Below are positions 44,451-55,949 of a stretch of DNA of 64,000 nt, piece after piece; position 1 is the stretch's first letter; every line of letters starts with the position of its first letter. Both the position numbers and the translations under genes were made by a program. Source of the stretch: Dactylorhiza incarnata (lineage: Eukaryota; Streptophyta; Magnoliopsida; Asparagales; Orchidaceae); the NCBI GenBank assembly GCA_033032865.1, contig JAWHQI010000064.1, forward strand, positions 2,480,001 through 2,544,000. Direction: 5' to 3'. Below the pieces are notes generated by a model, which saw only the letters and a program-made list of their open reading frames with translations, was not told the DNA's origin and did not search any database.

Positions 44451-47400
44451 AATCATCGTATTGCATGAAGTAGAAATAAATTAAATATGAAATATCATTA
44501 CTCTACTTCATGATATGCTTAATTGCCTTTTCTTTTATTTGTTTTTCTTATTTTTGAGCCAACACGCTAAGGTCACTTAGATATATTATGAAATATGACT
44601 TTTACATTTTAAGCCTAATGTTTATCAAATCAAATTTGTATTAAAATTGAACATTAAGTCATATATTTTTCAAAGTGATCTATATCTCATCTTTGATTGT
44701 TCTTTATCCTTTTAAATCCTTTATCCATCTATGTCTTGAATTAACATTATCATTTGAATATTGAAATTATTTTTTTTCAAGACTAATGAAATTATTTTTT
44801 TAAAATGGATTTAAATGGTTTATTAAAGGGCTTAAGCTAAAAATTAAAATGCGCAACGTTATGATAATCTTCTATATTATTTGCTGCATATGATAGCCCT
44901 TATAATGAAGAATATTATCTAGAAAAATTGTAAATAAAAATTCATCTAAATGCATGTTTAAATCTTTCAAAAATGCGAGTTTACGATCAAAACTTCAAAC
45001 ATTCATATCTTTTGATCCGCTCGCCTGATTTTCGCGTTTAATATATTTTTGGAAAGAGCACAAAAATCTCCATCCAACGGCAAACTAGGCTTGCTCATTT
45101 GATTTCTTTTGGTGCTGTCAATTTGCCCAATTTCAACTCCGTTTTTTAAATGCTATCTTAGTTCGCTTGATTTGGAAATTTTTGTGTTTGGATTTTTCAT
45201 CACATGCTATCCTTAGTATAATTATTTCATAGTAGATATTATGTGTGATGTGTGTCACCATTGTTTGCATGTAATTTAGACCTTAGAATCATCTTATATC
45301 ATTAAGATCAAATCAAAAGTTTAATCATTTCATTATAGGTCTAAAGAAAATTAATTTGTAAACTTCTCATATTACATGCAACATTATCTCCATTAATTCT
45401 ATGTAATAACATTGCATTAAAACGTATCATTCTAGCATCACTTCTTAATTTGTGCTTAAATTTATATGCTAGGTATAACACTTACAATGTTATTTAAATT
45501 TGATAATAACTATGTGATTTGAAATTATATAGAATACTAAAATTCCAACACAACACATAGTTTATGGATTAATCATTAGAATATATATATGAATATTATA
45601 TCATAAATCATATATTATCATGCAAAACCAAAGATCAATAGATTCAATTATTGAATGCAAACTTTTTTATAAATTTCAAAACATTCTATATGTGATCTTT
45701 GTCTTTTATATGATTGGATGATCATCATTTTTATAGACGTACAAATCAATCATGTTCTTTCAAAAGAAAATCACTATATCACTATATCATAAGTCTAGAA
45801 GGATTAGAATTCTCATACATCATGACGATCTAACATATATTCTATGCAAAAATTCTCCTTAATCATAAATCATAATTCATGCTCTATCAAGACTTATCTC
45901 AAATCGATAATAGGAATTATGAATCTTGTGATAAAAATTATGAATAATGTTTTCTTTACATTATTTGATGTATTGATTTGCTTTGCTAGTGATTGCATGT
46001 ATCTCTCATATTTGTAGACTCTAGAATCAACTTTGTAATGAAAGTATAAATCAAACTAAATCATCACTCCATTCAAGATCTATAATTTGAAATTCTATTT
46101 TGGAATACATGCAATATTAATGTTAAACTTATGACATGACATTAAACCCAAAACTCATCATACTAGCATTACCATTTATCTCATACTAGTAATTGCGCTA
46201 GTTATCTCATATCGTCATCTCATAAGAATAGAAAAACTATGCGGCTTTATAACTCTTCACAAAAACCCATAGTTTATATATCAACCCATAGATTTAAAAA
46301 ACATAGGTTGTCCAAAAGATTATTCACCTATGACTTCATATCTCACAATAGCGAGGGCGTAGGGTTGTATGCATTAGAGACCTAACCTCTAAGTCATGTC
46401 TTGTCCTTAACCGGGGAGGGTTCCAGTGGGGCCTTGCGAGGAACTGGGGGGAAAGAGTGTTAGGTTGAGCGTTCTTTAGTGTGTGCATATGGGATTAACA
46501 CCCCAACCTACGGCATGTGTGCAGCTCCTCATGCCCATCCGTCACTTAGTACGGGGCTAGGGTGTAGACATTTAGTCGGGGTAGTTTCTAATCTTAGGAC
46601 ATACCTATATTACGTACTGCATGAACATTTTATTTACTTATCACTTAAATCATGAATATTTTGGGTTGTTTAATAAAAATGTCCTCATGTATTTGCATAA
46701 TTTATCTTTTTGAGCTTAAATGTTTTTGTAAAACACATGTATTTGAAAAAGCTAAAATTTTATGCAAATTTGAGCAATCAAGACATCTCCAAAAATTACA
46801 AAATTTCTGCATAAGACTACTCTAAGGACACTTAATAAATATCAAAAATCATATTTTTAAAATTCTCAAAAAATCGAGTACTGTTTCCAGCGCTAGCGTG
46901 GGTGTTGGAATTTTCTAATTTTTAAAATTTCAAAAAATCCTTAAAAATATGTTAGTTCATATGTACTACTTAGTTTTTGTGTTTCTTTTTTTTATTTATT
47001 TATCTTTGTTTTTATTCATATTATGGAAAATCAAATAAAAAAATTCAAAATTAAAAAATACAAAAATATGTTTTTGTTATCTTTGTTTTTATTTATTTAT
47101 ATGAAAAATCAACTACAAAAGTTCAAAATTAAAAATATACAAAAATATGTTTTTGTGATTTATGTTTTTTTTCTTCATATTATGAAAAATCTACTACAAA
47201 AATTCAAAATTCAAAACTTACAAAAATATGTTTTTGTGATTTTTCTGTTTTTATTTGATTTAAAAAAATGATAAAACAAAAAAAAACTGTATGATCTTTA
47301 TTGCCAATATCAAGCATGTATGAATTCTATTCAGAATTATTTACAATGTTAAAACTTATTCCTTCAAATTACTATGAACATTGTTTTGCTTATCATGCTT

Positions 47401-48460
47401 TGATATATCTACTTAAAGTGCATCAATTGTATTGAAAAATGTGTAGAACCAAGCTTAGCATGCCTCTAAGTATGAGTAAATATTTTATGATTGATAATGA
47501 TACATTTCACTCACTTATTTTGGTAATCAACATGTGTGTCTAAATCTAAAAATGCTTGCTTGTGTATTGTATGTGTGCAATGAATTAAAACTTGCATAAG
47601 TTTATTGCCTACACTACATTTTGAATTGCACTTATGACATTTAGAAAAGTGGTTAAGTTAAAATTTTTGGTTTGCAAAACTAGTGTATTCGGAGAATGTT
47701 GTCTCACAAATGTGAACAAAAATTATATATGTAGACAAATATAACTCCACCAAGCACTACTTGAACCTCCTGATAAGTCTTCATAAGCATTGTGAGGTTG
47801 AGCACCTTGGAAAGAATAGTAAAGTTACTTGTGCAAACTTTGGTTATTACACCACTTTGTTAAAAACTATGTGCATTAAAAAGTGTGTGAAAGTAATTTA
47901 CTTGTGTTTTATTGTGCATTTTACTTTACATATGTCTTGTATTTTGGTGATTTAAATCAATTGTTAACATTGCCCAAAATACACTTATGTGCACATCATT
48001 ATCTTTCATAACACTTCTTCTCATGAGTATTGGATTCTAATGTTTTATCTATACTACTCTTTATATAAAAATGCACTAGATAACCTAGCATGATCTCTAC
48101 AATGTTTTGGTATCTCTTGAACTTAGAATTAAGTAACATTGTAGTATAATCTCTCTTTGATATGTTCATTTCATGCTTGGTGTCTTTCTGAAAAACTTTA
48201 AGATTTCAAAAAGGTTAAAACATCTTTCATTTTTGAACTAAAACTCATATTTTTACTTATGCTTTTCATGCTTACAAAAAGATGTTTCTTATAATCTTCT
48301 ACTATGCTAAAACTCTTATCTATTTATTTAAAATATCTTCAATACTATGCTTAAACTCTTTATCATTTCATATATTAAAAAGCTCGATCATGATTAATAA
48401 ACTAGCCTAAAGAATGTCTCCTTACTACCCTCACCCCACCTTCTTTTGATAATACCAAAA
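44451..48460 (+). other. B internal non-coding region
   Basis: About 4 kb, very AT-rich, without a supported ORF. Exceptions are a GC-richer patch at about 46345-46600 and three imperfect about-80-bp repeats at 47023-47271 (each with AAAATTCAAAATTAAAA and ACAAAAATATGTTTTTGT). A single CCAGCGCTAGCGTGG near 46889 matches the B LTR motif. Confidence 0.7.
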
Positions 48461-48461
48461 G

Positions 48462-48570
48462 GGGGAGATTAATTGAAGAAATCTATATAGGTGAACTATA
48501 GAAGAATAAGGGGAGATTAATTGAAGAAATCTATATAGGTGAACTATAGAAGAATAAGGGGAGACTAATT
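48462..48570 (+). repeat. 48-bp tandem repeat in B 3' UTR (about 2.2 copies)
   Basis: GGGGAGATTAATTGAAGAAA starts at 48462 and 48510, and a partial copy at 48558; each begins with a polypurine-like tract. AGGGGGAG tracts recur to 48640. Confidence 0.9.
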
Positions 48571-48802
48571 CATGAATTCTATCATGTAGGGGGAGTAAAA
48601 CATAAAATGCATTTATGTAGGGGGAGCATTAATTTAGGGGGAGTATGCACAATTTTATCATGCAAATCATATACTATAGTTGCACTTTTTATCATGCTCA
48701 TCATATACTATAGTTGCACTATTTATCATGCTTATCATATACTATAAACACTAATGTTGATTTCTTGCTAAAGAGGATTTGTTATTATCAAAATGGGGAG
48801 AT

Positions 48803-50143
48803 TGTTGGACATGTGTGCCACATCCCTTTATTTGAGAATAACAAACCTCATATTGTATTTGATCTAGTCTTTTGTGTGTTTATAGTGTCCAGGTTGTACA
48901 GGTTCAATGAGGAGACAAGTCCTCGTTCATGGGCATGATCCGAGAGTGTGTACACATTAGAAAAAGCAAAAGCATGAGTTTTGTGTACTGATCTTAAAAT
49001 GGCCATAACTTTCAATCCAGGAAGAGTTACAGAACGTGCCACCCCATTTCGGAGATGAGAACGACTCAATCTACAGTCTGGAGAAGTTTCGGATGGAGAG
49101 GAGCTGTCGGAAATCCGATACTCGATGTCGCCTGGCGACAGCGCTACCGCCAGCGCTAGCGGTACCGCCCGGCGGTATCTCGATTTCGTGCAGAGTGCCA
49201 CACCGCCGACGGTTGTGCAACCGCTAGACACGAATGCTACCGCAGGCGCTAGCCACTACCGCAGGCGCTAGCGAGGAGTTCTATTAAATGGAGCTTTGCT
49301 TCTCGTTTTGGCAAATCCATCCAGAGAGAGAGCTTGTGCCACAATTCTATACCAGTTATGCTGCCGAAGATGGATCTCCCACAAAAAGCTTTGAATATTC
49401 TAAGTCCCTTCCTGAGTGCATTCCATTCAGAGAGCTCCAGAACCTCATGAACTCCCATTTATGCTGAGAAGGTTTGAAATTGAAGACGAGATCGGACGTG
49501 CTTCTACATCAACGATCATCTCGAGGCTTCAACCTTCCTTTCAGAGATCTGAATTTCTAGGGAGTTCTTATTTTATCTTGTATTTTCATTTATATACATT
49601 TTACTTTGTATTGGTAGGGAAAATCGCTTCCTTATGCGGAGCGTCTAAGTCCTTGCGTGGCTTAGGGGAAAATCGCTTCCTTGTGCGGAGCGTCCAAGTC
49701 CTTGCATGGCTTGGTGGGAAATCGTGGCCTTGTGTGCTACGTCTAGATCTAGGGAAGATCTAGAGGATAGGCTTGGGCTTGGTCTTGGGAGAGACAAGTA
49801 ATAGCCTTTCGATCCTTGGGAGAAGGATTGGTAAACCAAAATTGTTGATTTTTTATTAACATAATTGTGCCTTGATCTTAAGCATTGTTAAGATCATTTT
49901 TATTGTATGCAAATTTCATGATTAATATAATTATGTTTTTTTCTTTAATTACATATTTGGTGGCATAATCCTTATCTTAGAAATTTGGGTTTTGTTTAAT
50001 ACAAAAATTGCATTGGTTTGAAAGTGTTTATAAGTAAGTTTTTAGTAAAGTAAAATCTGTTTAAAAATTATTAAGTAAAACTTATATTTTAAACACACCC
50101 TTATTCACCCCCCCCCCCTCTAAGGGCGTCATACGATCCAACA
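48803..50143 (+). repeat. B 3' LTR
   Basis: As the 5' LTR but with a 19-bp duplication of the CTACCGCAGGCGCTAGC unit at about 49243-49275, i.e. the motif array gained a copy after or during the last transposition cycle. It has an eleven-C run near the end. Confidence 0.93.
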
Positions 50144-50148
50144 GAAGG

Positions 50149-51842
50149 ATCAGCAGATGAAAGAAAAGATAGAAGATCCCACCTTATTTCTCAGTATGAA
50201 AACTTCAAGAAAGGAGAAAACTGAGACAGTGGCTGATATGTACAATAGACTCAGTCTCATAATCAATGAGCTGAAATCTTTAGACAAAGTGATCTCTATC
50301 ACAGAAGTGAATGATAAGATCCTTATGTGCTTCCCCAGCACATGGGACTCTAGGATCTGGCCAATCAAGGAAGCCAGAAGCCTTAATGAGATCTCCACTG
50401 AGAGCTTGTTAGGCAAACTTAAATCCTATGAGCAGCTTATCAAAACTAGAGAAGCTGAACAGTCTACCTCATCTCCAGCATCCAAGAAGAAGAGAAGCAT
50501 AACTTTCCAAGCTACTGAAGAGGAAGAAAAAGCTCTAAGAGATGTGGAGTTCATGAGCCTTCTAGCCAAAAGCTTCTACAAGATGGCTAAGAAGGACATC
50601 GGAAAGAAGGATTCAAGATCAAGAGAAAAGCCAAGGTATGACAAATCAAGTTCTAAAGAAATTATTTGTTTAGGCTACAGGAAACCTAGACACATTCTAC
50701 CAGAGTGTCCAGAGAACCAAAAGAAAGAAAAGAGAAAAGAGAAAGAAGAGAAAATGCACTCCAGCCAGCCATCATCCCACAAACACAAGCATAAGGGAAG
50801 AGGGTTTGTAGCAGAATCATGAAGTGAAACTAATTCAGAGTCTTCATCCAGTTCTTCTGAAGATGAAGAAGAATCAAAGGAAAAAGACCAATGCTTGATG
50901 GCTATTTATGACTCAAGCAGTGAGTCAGAAAATGCATCTTCATCCAGATTCAGTGATGATGAGGATGATGAAGAAGAAAGAAGCTTCTGCATGATGGCTA
51001 TCAATGCCTCCGCAAACAACTCAGATGAATCAGAGTCTGACAATGATGCTGATCAGGTAATCTCAAACTTTGATTTCAATTCAAATGAATTCAAAGATGA
51101 ATTCAAAGTTCTTTTCTTAGACTTAATCAAATCTGAGAAGGAAATAATCTCTCTCAGAAATAAGTTAGCTGAAATGAACCAACTAAGTGAAGAAAATGCT
51201 ATTCTTAAGAAAGAATTGACTGCCTCCAGAGAACACATTGTTCTCATTGATAACAAGTTATCTGAAGCTAAGAAGTTTGAAGAATCCCTCAATGGGAGAA
51301 GTATCAAACTGATGGACATCACAAGCACAGTGAATGTCAGGCTCAATGACAAACTGGGTTTAGGTGCATCATCAAGTGAGCCACCTCTTATTAAGAAGAA
51401 CATACTTTCTACATCGGTAAAGTTCATCTCTGCAAAGAGCAAAGAGGTAGTAGATGTTAGTAAGAACATTTCAAGCAAGAATGTTAAGAATAAAGGAATT
51501 CAGCAGAATTCGTCGAACGGAGCTCGACGAAATCAATTCATTTTGTCGAACGGAGATCGACGAACTCTGAAGACAGATATTCAGTATAGTTATTATTCGA
51601 ACGAAGCTCGACGAAAGCACTTCACTTTGTCGAACGGCGATCGACGAACTTACCTGAATTCGTCGAACGGAAAACATATTGAAAATCTAAAGAATTTTTA
51701 TTCTTCACATACTAAGAATCCTTTCACTGAGTGGATAATTCTCCTAGGAGATATCATCCACAAGGTTATAAGAATCAGCCTGAAATGTCTTACATTTCTG
51801 ATTTTTGTGGAAAAACAAAAGGACCCAAGGTAGTCTGGGTCA
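50149..51842 (+). pseudogene. A gag C-terminal part
   Basis: Resumes A gag after B (frame offset at first, then MYNRLSLIINELKSLDKVIS, KILMCFPSTWDSRIW). The zinc knuckle CLGYRKPRHILPEC has Tyr in place of the second Cys. Acidic/Ser-rich stretches span 50840-51040 (stop at 50820), then a helical tail (KKELTASREHIVLIDNKLSE). The segment 51507-51672 encodes repeated SNGDRR-like peptides because the A DNA motif array lies in frame. The gag-end signature PKVVWVKNN (about 51825-51850) lies in another frame after an indel. Confidence 0.85.
51507..51672 (+). repeat. A motif array inside the gag reading frame
   Basis: Five dyads of the form TCGAACGGAGATCGACGAA in 165 bp (about 51508, 51546, 51597, 51628, 51661), read in frame as SNGDRR, SNGARR or SNEARR. 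The same motif is in A LTRs and 3' UTR. Confidence 0.85.
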
Positions 51843-51854
51843 AGAACAACTAGA

Positions 51855-52289
51855 ATGTTTTCTGTTTTGCAGGTACAAGGCTATCTAAGCAAAAATGAAC
51901 AATGGTATTTGGATTGTGGATGTTCAAAGCACATGACAGGAAATAAGGCCAACCTGAGCAACTCCAGGGCAAAGCTTGGACCCAAGGTGATCTTTGGAGA
52001 CTCCAACTGTGGACAAACCAAAGGATATGGGAAGATCAAAGTTGGACCAGTTACCTTCAAGGAGGTAGCTTATGTCAAGGGTCTCAAGCACAACCTCATC
52101 AGCATAAGCCAGTTATGTGATGAAGGTTATCAGGTAACCTTTAACCATTCCTTATGTCTTATTACCAATAATAAAATCATAAATGTGTTACCTGGTATTA
52201 GACATGGAAACATTTATTTAGTCAATTTTGACTATGTCAATTTTGATATTTGTTTATTTAATTCTATAGGTAAAACAAATGAATTATGA
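51855..52289 (+). pseudogene. A protease region of pol
   Basis: Begins after TTTTGCAG|GT at 51872. QWYLDCGCSKHMTG shows the copia protease site with Cys in place of the catalytic-loop Ser (DCG instead of DSG). The LKHNLISISQLCDEGYQVTF block is typical of copia protease/integrase leaders. The frame ends in a TGA at 52287 just before integrase. Confidence 0.88.
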
Positions 52290-53554
52290 CAAAAAGGCTT
52301 GGACACATTAACCTTAGAACTATCTCTAAGCTCTCTAAGGATAATCTTGTTAGAGGACTGCCTTCTGGTTCATACAAGAAGGAAGGACTCTCCAGGGCTT
52401 GTCAATTAGGTAAGCAGACCAAAAGTAGTTTTAAATCTTTATCCAAGAGTGATTCACCTAGGATTTTGTATTTACTGCATTTGGATCTTTTTGGACCCAC
52501 TGCAATACAAAGTCTAGGAGGGAAGCATTACTCTCTAGTTATTGTAGATGACTTCTCAAGATTCACTTGGGTGTTCTTTCTTAGGAACAAGTCTGACACC
52601 TTCAGTGTTCTGACAGACTTTCTCAGGTCTATCAAGATTGAGTACTCTACTCTAGTTGCATTAATCAGAAGTGATCATGACACTGAGTTTGAATCTCTTC
52701 TGATGAGAGAATTCTGTGGAAAAGAAGAGATCAGACAATGTTTCTCTGCTCCTAGAACTCCTCAACAAAATGGGGTAGCTGAAAAGAAAAATAGAACACT
52801 TATTGAATCAGCAACTACATTGCTTGTTGATGCTCACTTGCTAATCTCTTTTTGGGCAGAGGCAGTGAACACAACAAATTATGTGTTGAACAGAAGCCTG
52901 AGACATAAGCTTAAGGGCAAAACTCCCTATGAATTACTCAAGAATAAAAAGCCTAAGGTTAACTATTTTAAGATATTTGGCTGTAAATGCTATGTGCATA
53001 ACAATGACAAGAAGTATCTAAGGAAGTATGAAGCAAAAGCTGTTGAAGGCATATTCCTTGGATATTCTCTTTCTAGTAAAGCATACAGAGTTTACAATAA
53101 ATCTACTCTTAAGATAGAAGAGTCCATGCATGTATCTTTTGATGAGACTAACATGTTAATTGGGGAGAAGAATACCACCTCTACCAAAATTACTTTGCAG
53201 GTACCAGCTCTATGTGAAGAGCTCAATGGACTAGATCTACAAAAAGAAGATTCTCCACTTCCATCAACTCAAAATATTGAAGACAGTGAAGAAGAAGATC
53301 ATCCAGAAGATCTTGCTGACAAATCAACTCAAGTGACAGCTGAACAAATTCCCCAAGTAGATACCATTGTTGAACCAACTCCAACTGTTGATCACATCAC
53401 AGTTAGAGATCATCCAATATCCCAAATCATCGGAGATATTTCAGCAGGAGTTCAAACAAGGCATCAACTACACCAAAATCAGATGCACACTTGTTTCCAA
53501 GACCAAAAGGCCATCCAGTCATTGACACCAAGTGGGTCTTCAGAAACAAGCTAG
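52286..53554 (+). pseudogene. A integrase
   Basis: The zinc finger is damaged: its start is disrupted by the TGA and by KRLGHIN lacking the preceding His, and GLSRACQLG has Ser at the first Cys position. The catalytic triad D67 (HLDLFG), D130 (RSDHDTEF) and E166 (NGVAEKKNR) is intact with DD35E spacing. The C terminus has GYSLSSKAYRVYNKSTLKIE and a variable tail. A frameshift near 53500 leads into RT. Confidence 0.9.
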
Positions 53555-54930
53555 ATGATCAAGGCAACATAGTCATAAATAAAGCAAGATTTGTAGCCCA
53601 AAGATATTCACAGGAAGAAGGAATTGAATATGATCAGACCTTTGCTCCTGTTGCAAGACTTGAAGCTATCAGGATTTTTCTGGCCTTTGCTGCATTCAAG
53701 AAATTCAAGGTATATCAGATGGATGTGAAGAGTGTTTTTCTTAATGGAGACATCAAAGAAGAAGTCTATGTGGAACAACCACCAGGTTTCATCTCTCCAA
53801 CCCGCTCTTCTTATGTATTTAAGCTTAATAAAGCTCTCTATGGTCTCAAGCAAGCTCCCAGAGCATGGCATGAGACCTTAGCTAATTTTCTTTTGGAGAA
53901 CAATTTCGGTAGAGGCATAGTTGATAAAACCCTATTTTTCAGGATAAATAAAAATCAAACTTTACTAGTTCAAATATATGTAGATGATATCATATTTGGC
54001 AATACTGATTCAAATCTATGCAAAAGGTTCTCTAACCCAATGCAATCTAAATTTGAAATGAGTAGTATGGGTGAGTTATCTTACGTCCTTGGTTTTTAAG
54101 GGAAGCAAACTCCAAATGACATATTCACATCACAATCCAAGTATGCTAAGGAATTAGTGAAAAGGTTTGGTATGTCTGATGCTTCCACCATGAAAACACC
54201 CATGCCCTCAAGTGCTGTTGTTGACAACGATGAATCAGGGAAACCTGTTGATCAGAAAGTATATAGAGCAATTGTTGGCTCACTACTTTACTTAACAGCT
54301 AGTAGACCTGATATAATGTTTGCTACATATATTTGTGCTAGGTTCCAAGTTAACCCCAAAGAATCTCACCTAATTTTATTAAAAAGAATTTTGAGATATA
54401 TAAAGGGTTGTCCAAATCTTAGACTCTGGTATCCAACAACTTCAGAATTTGAATTAACTGGATTCTCAGATTCTGATTATGCTGGATGCAGAGTAGACAG
54501 GAAAAGTACATTAGGAACTTGTCAGTTTCTTGGTGATAGGCTTGTGTCTTAGTTTTGTAAGAAACAAACATCTGTGTCTACATCAACAGCTGAAGCAGAA
54601 TACATAGCTGCAGGCAGTTGCTGCTCACAAATATTGTGGATACAAAATCAACTTCTAGATTATGGTATCAACTTAAATAATTCAATTATATTTTGTGACA
54701 ATACTAGTGCAATATCTATAGTACAAAATCCAATACTCCATAGTAGGACTAAACACATAGAAATTAGGCACCACTTTATCAGAGATAATGTGGATAAAAA
54801 TAAAATTTGCCTACAATTCATTTCTACTGATTTGCAAAGGGCTGATATTTTCACCAAACTCTTGAATGAAAAGAAACATATCTTCTTTATAAATCAGCTA
54901 GGAATGATATATGGAGATTCAATCAATTAA
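53491..54930 (+). pseudogene. A reverse transcriptase and RNase H
   Basis: RT with [36 protein letters not shown] and catalytic YVDDIIFGN (about 53980). A TAA stop lies at 54097. The same frame resumes with RFGMSDASTMKTPM. RNase H has SDSDYAGCRVDRKST, a TAG at 54550, then [14 protein letters not shown] and DNTSAISI. It ends at 54928. Both stops are single-codon events in an otherwise continuous frame. Confidence 0.92.
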
Positions 54931-55949
54931 AATTAAAATTTCTACTTATCCCATCACTTCATCGAACTAAGATCGACGAAATCTAGTCGTTCGTCGAACG
55001 GAGATCGACGAAGTCATCTAGATCGTCGAACTAAGATCGACGAAAATTTATTTTTCGTCGAACGCAGTTTTGATGAAGCATATGTTTTTGATCTTTCCTT
55101 ATAATCAAATCTTTTATTTCTGTATGCCTACAGAATTGCTTCTCTTTCCAGTTCCTTTGCACTTGATCTCTATTTTATTTTGCAGGAACAATAACAATAT
55201 TTCTTCAAAAAGATTGTATCCTTCCCAACCTTCTCAACTGTCCCTTCTTCTAGGGGCCTAGCTTCAGGCCTTCCTGAAACAAGGGAGGGGGAGATGTTTC
55301 ATGAAGAAGCTCCTTTTCGATAGAGGGAGATGTTTTGAAGAAACTCCTTTTTGTTAGGGGGAGATGCTCTCCTTTTTGATAGGGGGAGATGTTTTTATGA
55401 AGAAGCTCAAGCTTCAAGGGGAGATGCTGTATGAAGAAGCAAAAATCAGTTCTTGATGAAGAAGCTCACAACAGTTTTGATTTAGAAATTCAGATATGAC
55501 AGATTCAAATGCAAATTGGTAGCAAAGCAGATTCAGTTATTGCTACAATTCAGATCAACAAAAACTAAAGCTGAAAAATGCAGATTCAGATTATAAAGCT
55601 TTTCAGTCTCAGTTCAGATAAACAAGGAAAAATGTTGAAGGCAAGGATTTCTAAGCAAAGCAAAAGATGCAAATGCAGATTCAGAAATATTGTTTGATAT
55701 AGCAGATACAGCTCAGATAATCAAATTCAGAAAGCTGAAGGCAATGTCAGAATTCAGAGAAAGCAAAAGGTTTTGATTATTTGTTTGTATTATTTCTATT
55801 TTCATTGTAACATTTCAAAACTCAGAGTATCATATTTTATATCTGCTGAAATATTAAAAATCTATCAGATATATATGCTATTTTGTTTTGTTGTTTGTTT
55901 TATTATTCAAATTTTGTCAAATAATGTCCTAACCCAAATATGGGGAGAT
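54931..55949 (+). other. A 3' UTR with motif array and repeated polypurine tracts
   Basis: 54961-55070 holds about six ATCGACGAA/TTCGTCGAAC motifs. 55285-55440 has six AGGGGGAGATG-like tracts, each followed by GAAGAAGCTC-type phrases. 55936-55949 (AAATATGGGGAGAT) is the polypurine tract next to the 3' LTR. No ORF is supported. Confidence 0.8.

Larger units (their letters stand above)
41515..50143 (+). mobile_element. B: non-autonomous SIRE-like copia derivative with gag relic and no pol
   Basis: LTRs 41515-42835 (1,321 bp) and 48803-50143 (1,341 bp) with TGTTGGAC and ATCCAACA ends. Target duplication GAAGG at 41510-41514 and 50144-50148. The primer site and polypurine tract (AAAATGGGGAGAT, 48790-48802) are intact. 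The internal 6.0 kb holds a gag-like frame with three stops and about 4 kb of AT-rich non-coding DNA; no protease, integrase or RT is seen. This is a LARD-like configuration needing help in trans. LTRs differ by roughly two dozen substitutions and a 19-bp duplication in the right copy. Confidence 0.93.
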
